Assembly (NCBI RefSeq): GCF_963678635.1
Contig: NC_087067.1
Coordinates: 24,933,547 to 24,997,546, forward strand
Length of the DNA stretch: 64,000 nt
Direction of reading: 5' to 3'
Origin: Symsagittifera roscoffensis
Taxonomy: Eukaryota > Xenacoelomorpha > Acoela > Convolutidae
Position numbers and translations under genes: made by a program. The stretch's first letter is position 1. Each line of letters opens with the position of its first letter. Under the pieces are notes generated by a model that saw nothing but the letters and a program-made list of their open reading frames with translations, did no database searches and had not been told where the DNA came from. Of this stretch, positions 57,816 through 64,000 are shown in pieces.

Positions 57816-59084
57816 TTTAATTCCGAGTCAAGCAACTCACAGCTCGTTGGACTTATTTGAAAAACCGCCTTTACGTGTCACTTTTGAAAAGGCCTTCACC
57901 CAAAAAATTGGACTTCCTACTCTCCTGATGGTCCTACGCTGGAGTTTGAAGTACTCGGCGACAGAAAAAGTTTCATTGATCTTCAACGTTTTCGTTTGAA
58001 AGTAAATGCACGAAGTGTTTGAAACAATGGAACCGTGCTTCAAACACATGCTATAGAGGCGGAAAACAGAAATACGCCGTATTTTGTTAACGTGCCTTTT
58101 TCTTCATTTTTTTCTAAGTGTACACTGTCGCTGAATGGTGAGAAAATATCAACTACCAACGCTAATTTTGCCAATCAAAGCTTTATTGAGACCAAGTTTT
58201 CATACGGTAATGATGCCAAGAAAACAAGGTTGGCTTGTCAAGGTTATTATTTTGAAGAAAACCCATCAGCTATTGACGGTAATGGAAGGAGAGCTGAGGA
58301 TGTTACGGAGCGTAGAGATCTTGTTCCGGCGTCGAACGAGCTGAAGCTATTTGGTAAAGTTGCTTGCGACTTCTTATCGTGTGACAAGCACCTACTTAGC
58401 GGTGTGACAATTAAATTGTCCCATAGACGTTCTCCTAATAATTTTGTTGTCATATCTGAAGATGCCGCTAAACACTACAAGGTTCAAATAATCGAAGCTA
58501 ATCTCTATGTCAGAAAGATGACTGTGACTGACTATGTTCTCTCAGCAAAACAAAAAATTTTGTTGAAGAACCCGGCAATTTACAATTACATCGAACTAGT
58601 ACCAAAAACTTTTCTCGCAACTGCAGTAGTACAAAGCTGGCGACAAAAGAATGTTTTCCCAAAAGAACCTGTTCAAAGAACGATAGTAGCAATGAGCATA
58701 AACGAAACATGTTTGGGTACTAATAGGACAAACCCTTTTCATTACAAGAAGTTTGGGTTGAATGAGATCATTGTATACAGAAACGGCCTGACCAATACCG
58801 GAACTACCATCTCAACATCAGACAATAGAAGAACTTATTACAATATGCTTGAGGTTCTTAATTTTGTTTTGAACACTAGTCATCGAATCAGTCTCGCTAA
58901 TTATGATAATCATTATATTATGGCTTTTGATCTCACGTTTACTCACGAGGCTTCCCACAATTTCATTCATCCTGAATTAACCAATTGCACTATTTCGGTC
59001 GATATCAAAATTGACTCAGGTCTCGCTAATAATGTCGAGTTATTGTTTCTGGTAGAAAAAAAATCACCAAAAACTCTCTTATGA
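57805..59084 (+). pseudogene. Polinton major capsid protein, nearly complete
   Basis: ATG 57805 starts MISNLIPSQATHSSLDLFEKP. A frameshift near 57910 and an in-frame TGA near 58020 damage the N-terminal 75 codons, after which 58035-59084 is fully open. The open part carries FSSFFSKCTLSLNG and QSFIETKFSYGNDAKKT, matching the double-jelly-roll capsid family (related to the nematode F54H12.2-type proteins). It ends after a TNCTISVDIKID strand and LLFLVEKK. Total length would be about 425 residues, as usual. With so few lesions the loss of function looks recent. Confidence 0.85.
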
Positions 59085-59440
59085 CCAAAGCTAGACAAGG
59101 ATAAACTTCAATTCCTGGAACTTATTAACCGTTGTAAACATTTGAAACATCTCTTTAGAGGTATTTTTCCGGCCGATTTAGCATGCGCTTTTGTACAGTA
59201 AAACCATCGGAACACACTGGTGTAAAACCATCGGAACACACTTTTGTACAGTAAAACCATCGGAACACACAAACAATAATACGTTCATGATTATGAGTGC
59301 GTCACCATCGGAACACACTGGTTGCTTTTTGCTCAAGCTGGAGGACAGATATTCTTTGCAGATCCTCTAGGTAAATTCAGTCTTATCAACAACAGATTTT
59401 CTTTTTTCTACAGTTTTATTTGAACCGCGAAAAAACTCAT
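59085..59440 (+). pseudogene. Adenain-like cysteine protease remnant
   Basis: In the same frame as the capsid end, 59085-59202 reads FLELINRCKHLKHLFRGIFP, the usual start of Polinton capsid-maturation proteases. A microrepeat block interrupts it. Beyond the block, HWLLFAQAGGQIFFADPLG (about 59316-59372) retains the catalytic His and the following acidic residue region. The C-terminal half with the catalytic Cys is not readable. The protease would have processed capsid proteins. Confidence 0.65.
59199..59330 (+). repeat. Microrepeat block inside the protease
   Basis: Four copies of ccatcggaacacac occur at 59204, 59228, 59258 and 59305. Two are preceded by ttgtacagtaaaa. They are duplications of the protease codons just before the catalytic His, so they arose after insertion of the element. 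Confidence 0.85.
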
Positions 59441-59685
59441 ATCAAGTTTTTCGAAATATTAAAGCAAAGCCATTTGGTTTAGCATGCAATAGCTAACCGG
59501 CGTTGCTCGTCGCTACGCTCCTCGATAACGCCTCCTGCTTGTGTAGTAACATTTTTTGATATACAAGAGAGCAAACGAAAAGCAAATTTAAAACTTGAAT
59601 TTCTTTTCCATGATAATTTTTACAAACAAAGAGTGTTTGAATCAATTTTCATAAAACCATACCCACTTAAAATTATATCAATTAG
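59441..59685. other. Spacer between capsid block and minus-strand ORFs
   Basis: AT-rich, with a short GC-rich patch (ccggcgttgctcgtcgctacg, near 59498) containing gctcgtcgctacgctcctcg. No gene. Confidence 0.4.
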
Positions 59686-60216
59686 TCAAGAAAACTCAGC
59701 AGCATTTTCACCATTCAAATTATTAGTAAAGCGTTTAATTGTTACGTAAGTAGTCATGTCAGTTTGACTTTGAACAGATTTAGTCTGCGAACCGAAGCAA
59801 ATTTGAGGCAATCGGCTGCGAATTGGAACACCACTAACATCTAGGTTGTCGATGGATTTATATTTCACAGCAATTTTCAATTCTTCCATCAGAGGGCCAG
59901 ACAATTCATAGTTGGAGCAACCCAAAACTAAGTATTTGAAAGTAGAGAGAAGACAAGGGACAACGAAAGCTTTTGATGTCATCTTGTTTAGTAAATCGGT
60001 AGTCTTTTTTGTGAATTCGACCAGCACATGATAATGTTTTTCGTTGTCAATCAAATTACTGCAAAAACCTAATTTATTCGAGTGGGAGGATAACGCAAAA
60101 CTTGCTTTTGAAGCAAAGCCTGAGAAGTTAGGTTCATGATTCAGGATGAAAAATTTGTACTTTTTACGGAATTTTTTGAAATAATCAAAGGATTTCTCGT
60201 ACTTTGCTTCAACCAT
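59686..60216 (-). CDS. Uncharacterised Polinton-associated ORF with HYH motif
   Basis: An intact ATG-initiated frame of 176 codons, opposite to the capsid genes. The N-terminal part is basic and contains KKYKFFILNHEP. Around residue 62 is EKHYHVLVEF, a hydrophobic-flanked HxH like motif 2 of HUH endonucleases (Rep). A candidate motif 3 (FKYLVLG, tyrosine without the usual downstream Lys) follows about 40 residues later. Spacing is roughly as in Rep proteins, but the match is short and may be chance. There is no helicase domain. No Polinton protein I know fits. The ORF is undamaged, unlike its neighbours. Confidence 0.55.
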   Translation of the reverse strand: MVEAKYEKSFDYFKKFRKKYKFFILNHEPNFSGFASKASFALSSHSNKLGFCSNLIDNEKHYHVLVEFTKKTTDLLNKMTSKAFVVPCLLSTFKYLVLGCSNYELSGPLMEELKIAVKYKSIDNLDVSGVPIRSRLPQICFGSQTKSVQSQTDMTTYVTIKRFTNNLNGENAAEFS

Positions 60217-60375
60217 TGCTTTGCAGTTTCAATAGAATAACGAGTAAATAATGTTACACAACCCGACAGTTATCATCGTTTTCACTTTCGCATTCTTTTT
60301 ACGAGCTTGAAAGTTTTTTAGATATGTTTCGCTTTTTTCTAAATTTTTCAGTCACGTCACAATTTTTTCCTTTCT

Positions 60376-60621
60376 TCAATCTTTTGATTGTTGTATAATT
60401 GTCCGACAAGGATTCACCAGAGCGAATTCACCAGTTGACAAGGTTCTTCCTTTTCGATACTTGAAAGTTCTCTCTTTGTCTTTTTTGTACAATTTGATAG
60501 TTACATAAGAGCCGGTCTGTGCGAATCTTTTTGCACCGACTCTGACTAAACGCTTATCAATCCAAGATATATCCCGAAAATCATCGAAATAATTAACATC
60601 CGTTTCAAGAGAAGAGTACAT
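60376..60621 (-). CDS. Small uncharacterised ORF upstream of the HYH ORF
   Basis: 81 codons from ATG 60621, followed 159 nt later by the HYH ORF in the same direction. It starts acidic (LETDVNYFDDFRDISW) and turns basic and beta-like (GSYVTIKLYKKDKERTFKY). No family is recognised. The pair could be co-transcribed from the divergent region 60622-61248. Confidence 0.45.
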   Translation of the reverse strand: MYSSLETDVNYFDDFRDISWIDKRLVRVGAKRFAQTGSYVTIKLYKKDKERTFKYRKGRTLSTGEFALVNPCRTIIQQSKD

Positions 60622-61248
60622 TATAAATGAATAACAACCAACTGGTTTTTAGTGTGGAACAATGAAGAAAGACTGATCACAGTATACGAGACAGATCATG
60701 CTCTCCGAAAGTAAAAATTTAGGTGTTAACTTTTACGAGCGCTTTAAGCCATAATGATAAAAGTTTATCACTAAGGATATAATATCTTTAACGATAAACC
60801 ACTTTTTATATGGGTATTTGGTTACTTTTTCCCCAAGCTATACTCTAAAATTTTTCCAGCGTGTTTTATTGTGACGGTTAATTTAATGACTGCTATGAAT
60901 CATGGTAATGAATCTTTAACAGCATGACAAAGAATGTCTGGCAAACTATCATGAAAACTTGAACTTGAGTCTTTTCGAAAGTAGCCACTATAATAGAGCT
61001 ATCACATAAATCTAAAAAATCAGGTTTTCCCATTCATTCCTAACATGACCTCAGGCGTCGTGCATAAAAGAATGAATAAAATTTGATAGCCTTGCCTAAA
61101 AAGTTATTAGCTTTGACCTAATTGAATCTTACCACCCCTTTAATGATCTCATTCTTATTAAAAAAACTTTTCATATTTTTCATTCTCTCAATTTTATTTC
61201 GATAGTTCAGTCATTTTATTTTAACAAAACTTAAAACATCTTCAAGTC
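60622..61248. promoter_or_regulatory. Divergent intergenic region
   Basis: 627 bp separate the minus ORF pair from the plus ORF at 61249, so promoters for both directions should be here. AT-rich tracts are present, but no motif can be assigned with confidence. Confidence 0.35.
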
Positions 61249-61872
61249 ATGACTAGTCCTTTACAAATATTATCAGTGTTTGATCGAGACAAAAAAATTA
61301 TCTACCAAACATACACGAGAGAGTCGATTGCAGTCATCCATCAACAGAAAGAGAGAGTCTCTCCGTCTACAGCAATTCCGTTCAATGTCTTGGCTCCCCG
61401 AAAAAACGACGGGAATCAAAACGAGGAATGGACTACAAAAAGTCATATTTTGCTACCGAACTACCTCCTTGATCACATCGATCAATTTCGGCAGAATCGA
61501 AAACGAATGTACGAGAGTTGCACTATTCACGAAAGCTATCCGGCATTGGAAAAGACTGAGATAAACGGCACAACCTCGCTAGAGCAGTATCCCAGAAAAA
61601 GTCTGTTCGCGTGTGACTGCGAGTCAAGGCCGTTGTATGAAAATCAGGAGGGATGTATTCGTGATTATGCAGAGCGCGAAGCGTGTTGGGATATTCCGAC
61701 AGCAATGTCTCCCGAGTCGTTTGTTAGGGGAGCAGTTTCAACTCCGGAACGATCAACTTCCAATTCGGATGCTCGGGTTTCATCAGTGACCCCAGATTTT
61801 ATTCAAGCCACCACTCTAAATGCACCTTGCTATGCGCCAAAAAAGAGAAAACTACAGTTTCGAGAGTTCTAA
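61249..61872 (+). CDS. Uncharacterised ORF with C-terminal basic signal
   Basis: 207 codons, intact from ATG to TAA. There are no membrane segments. Cys residues occur in a small cluster (FACDCESRPLYEN...GC, EREACWD) that might bind metal. The C-terminus has PKKRKL, an SV40-like nuclear localisation pattern, so a nuclear role is plausible. It lies between the minus ORF pair and the polymerase gene. I recognise no homologous family. Confidence 0.6.
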   Translation: MTSPLQILSVFDRDKKIIYQTYTRESIAVIHQQKERVSPSTAIPFNVLAPRKNDGNQNEEWTTKSHILLPNYLLDHIDQFRQNRKRMYESCTIHESYPALEKTEINGTTSLEQYPRKSLFACDCESRPLYENQEGCIRDYAEREACWDIPTAMSPESFVRGAVSTPERSTSNSDARVSSVTPDFIQATTLNAPCYAPKKRKLQFREF

Positions 61873-61875
61873 TAA

Positions 61876-61884
61876 CTATATATA

Positions 61885-61943
<59 letters not shown>
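61876..61943. repeat. (TA)n microsatellite
   Basis: A near-perfect TA dinucleotide run of about 65 bp directly after the stop of the 207-codon ORF. Confidence 0.95.
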
Positions 61944-61947
<4 letters not shown>

Positions 61948-62498
61948 CACTTGCTCATGATGCTGGGCTTGAAATCATCAGGAAATTAATGTTTCACAGT
62001 TAAAACTAGTCAGAAAAAGTTTAACGCTCAATCTGAATCATTGTAAGCCTTACATTTTGTCATTTAGTGCTGAAATGTTAAATGAAATTTTAAACCAGTC
62101 CCCTAAAAGTTGCCAAACCATAAAAAAAATTTGTCGCTACCCCTAAAAATTAACAGCAAAAGCTAGAGGCTGTAAATGAATCAGTTACTATTAAACAAAA
62201 GCCTTGCACTTGAACAAAGTGATGAGACATTATAGCTTAAAGCTGTAATAACCCCTGTTTTTGGAAAGGAAAAAACTTATTGTCAAGTTCACGGCGAAGT
62301 ATAACTCTCGTTAATGGCTTCTACTTGCCCTTACCCGCATTGTTTCTAGTCCTAGTCCTTTCTCGTTTTTGCTTTTTCATAACCAGTTTTACTTCAATCT
62401 TAAAACTTTTCAGAATTACTTCAGTAACTTCAACAAATAATGCGGAACTCTACTTCTATCGCAAAAAATACTGAGCTCTAAAAGGAACTTGAGAAGAC
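61944..62498. other. Spacer before the polymerase
   Basis: AT-rich, with no supported gene. A 64-codon frame at 62280 is not supported. Confidence 0.4.
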
Positions 62499-64000
62499 AT
62501 GAGCAAAAATTCACAAAATCCTTCCTCACTCTCCTCCTCAAACTGTTTGCGATGAGTGTCTCGAATCATTCGAGAGTTTGTCGGAAGCCCGAGAGCACGT
62601 CAAGCTGGTACATGACATGACTTCCATTAGACATTGTATCTTTTGCCATACAACATTTCTCACCGCGGAAAGCTATCAACAACATTTGCTGAAGAAGCAC
62701 GCATTGCCAGTTTGGGACGGCATCGAGATGACGTCTTCCGCTGCTTCAACAGAAAGGGCGTTCAAAGGCAAATTGCGTTGATACGATCTTAAAGTTGGTG
62801 AAGAAGAAATGGATTTGCTTCAATTCATGATGCAAAACAAGGAGGGAATAGATGCTCTCATACTGGAAAGGGTCAAAGAGGGTCTGAACAAAGTGCAATT
62901 CCACATGGAAATGGGAATGATCAAAGCTCCCACTATGCAAGACGGGGACAGTGGAAACTTCGAAAGGACCATGTTATTTCTGAAAACTAAGACATGGACA
63001 GTGTACTTCGAGGGAATAGCTGGGGATCAATTCCGGACTTATGGTCAACCAAGTCAATTCGTTCTCTTCTCATGGTAGCGGAAGGATTATTGACAGAATT
63101 GAAAAATGGCAAATCAGTTTCGCGGCTTTCTCACAATAAGAGCAGGATCCTACCTCGAGCTACCTGACGCACTCAGCGCTGCTTCTACTCTGCTCACAAA
63201 TATCAAAACGAAAGATGATGACCGTTGCTTTTTCTAATGTTTTGCTGCCGCATATCACAATGTGAATGAGCCGGCCCTCTACCCCACATCTAGACGGTGG
63301 CTGGAGAAAAACCAAGTCTCAACCTACAATCTCGACAAAGAAGGAATTGTGAAAATCAATGGAGGATACGAAATGCCAATGGGTCTGATGGATATGGACA
63401 GATTTGAAATGCTGAACAATTGTCAAATCAACGTCTTCCGGTAAGCAAATTCTATTTACCTTTTGAAAAATCTTAAAATTCCCTCATTAACATTCTTCAC
63501 CTATCCAAACACCCTTTATATTTCATTACAAAGCTAAGTATAAATACTATTTTTCTGTTCAGGTTCGACGATGGCGAATTGTTGCACATAAGAGTAACAA
63601 GCAGATTCAGTGCTAGCCTGATTGTGGACTTGTTGCTGCAGACAGATGGATCAAAAAATCATTATGTGTTGATAAGTGATCTCCAGAAACTGGTCGAGTA
63701 CGTGCGGCACAAAGTGCACCCATTTCAATCTGAGATTTGCCGCAAATGTTTCCACACATGCTCTTCATTCGAAACTTTGAGAAGACATCAAATACTGTGC
63801 TACCAAGACGAAGATGTCGTCATCACAATGCCCAAGCCGGGAAAAGATGACCACAAGTTCAAAAAATTAGCAGCTCATTGGTACGTACCCAGTGATTTGG
63901 AGTCACTGCAATTACCAGTATACAGACGGCAACCTGATCGCAAAAAATCTAGCAAGCAAAGAATTGAAATCCATCAATCGTGCGGCTACGCATTAGCAGT
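62499..64000 (+). pseudogene. polB: Protein-primed DNA polymerase B, N-terminal part
   Basis: ATG 62499 is followed by an early frameshift (before 62578). Two C2H2-type fingers come next: CDECLESFESL...H..LVH and CIFCHTTFLTAESYQQHLLKKH. In-frame TGA at 62779 and TAG at 63076 interrupt a frame that otherwise keeps the expected EEEMDLLQFMMQ and KVQFHMEMGMIKAP segments. A frame change follows near 63098-63260, and 63262-63440 reads LYPTSRRWLEK...RFEMLNNCQINVF. After an intron, 63563-64000 is completely open, with a further finger ICRKCFHTCSSFETLRRH. These fingers and the order are typical of Polinton polymerases. The exonuclease and polymerase motifs lie right of the window. The enzyme copies the element using a terminal protein as primer. 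Confidence 0.85.
63441..63562 (+). other. Spliceosomal intron inside polB
   Basis: 122 nt, donor CCG|GTAAGC and acceptor ttctgttcag|GTTCGACG with a T-rich tract. It is AT-rich and contains stops in all frames. Removal joins INVF with RFDDGELLHIRV in phase 2 and restores a plausible polymerase sequence. Confidence 0.75.

Larger units (their letters stand above)
54065..64000 (+). mobile_element. Polinton/Maverick element, right end outside the window
   Basis: About 10 kb hold the defining Polinton gene set: FtsK/A32-type ATPase, retroviral-type integrase, minor and major capsid proteins, core-type basic protein, adenain-like protease and protein-primed DNA polymerase B. Nearly all lie on the plus strand; the exceptions are two minus ORFs at 59.7-60.6 kb. 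Most genes carry one to several frameshifts or stops, while three accessory ORFs are intact. No terminal inverted repeat or 6-bp target duplication is seen because the right end lies outside and the left end is decayed. Confidence 0.9.

Noticed and set aside
1-64000. CRISPR array, prokaryotic operons or bacterial contamination
   Set aside because: Introns, SINEs, eukaryotic transposons and poly(A) signals are present throughout. The only regular array is the LDLa coding repeat, with no spacer-repeat structure.

Overview
The window is eukaryotic genomic DNA from an invertebrate animal. It is AT-rich and gene-poor, with GT-AG introns, dense decayed transposons and two 200-N assembly gaps (23073-23272 and 52766-52965). 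The gag type and the Polinton proteins remind me of larvacean tunicates (Oikopleura and relatives), but that is recall-based inference; a tree of a host gene or mitochondrial linkage would settle it.

Layout. (1) 1-3903, minus strand: the 5' part of an apparently intact LTR retrotransposon, with LTR, tRNA-like primer site, long leader with paired hairpins, small basic ORF and gag running off the left edge. (2) 4250-7444, minus: a three-exon gene for a secreted protein of about 776 residues made almost only of LDL-receptor class A modules. Ten of them sit in a nearly identical 141-bp tandem array. (3) 7445-49300: long non-coding stretches full of non-autonomous elements (Tc1/mariner-like, hAT-like, several inverted-repeat elements, tRNA-derived SINEs and two multi-copy families), three decayed MULE transposases (11.6-12.5 kb, 16.8-17.3 kb, 45.5-46.3 kb) and a few host exons. 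The exons are two paralogous multi-pass membrane proteins (21843-22492 plus; 43560-44291 minus), a secreted N-terminal exon (18882-19264), a four-pass membrane exon (36432-37092 minus) and a disordered 13-residue-repeat exon (32428-33105 minus). (4) 49304-52720, plus: a decayed Ty3/gypsy pol (RNase H, linker, integrase) preceded by a second copy of the linker. (5) about 54065 to beyond 64000: a Polinton/Maverick element carrying packaging ATPase, a small conserved ORF, an N-terminal accessory ORF, retroviral-type integrase, minor capsid, core-type basic protein, major capsid, adenain-like protease, three unfamiliar intact ORFs and the start of a protein-primed DNA polymerase B.

Most Polinton structural and enzymatic genes carry frameshifts or stops, so this copy is unlikely to be autonomous. 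Two things stand out. The polymerase gene holds a well-formed 122-nt spliceosomal intron. The module at 59.7-61.9 kb has three uninterrupted, unrecognised ORFs around a 627-bp divergent intergenic region, and one of them has an HYH motif reminiscent of HUH endonucleases. That module is the best candidate here for something undescribed.
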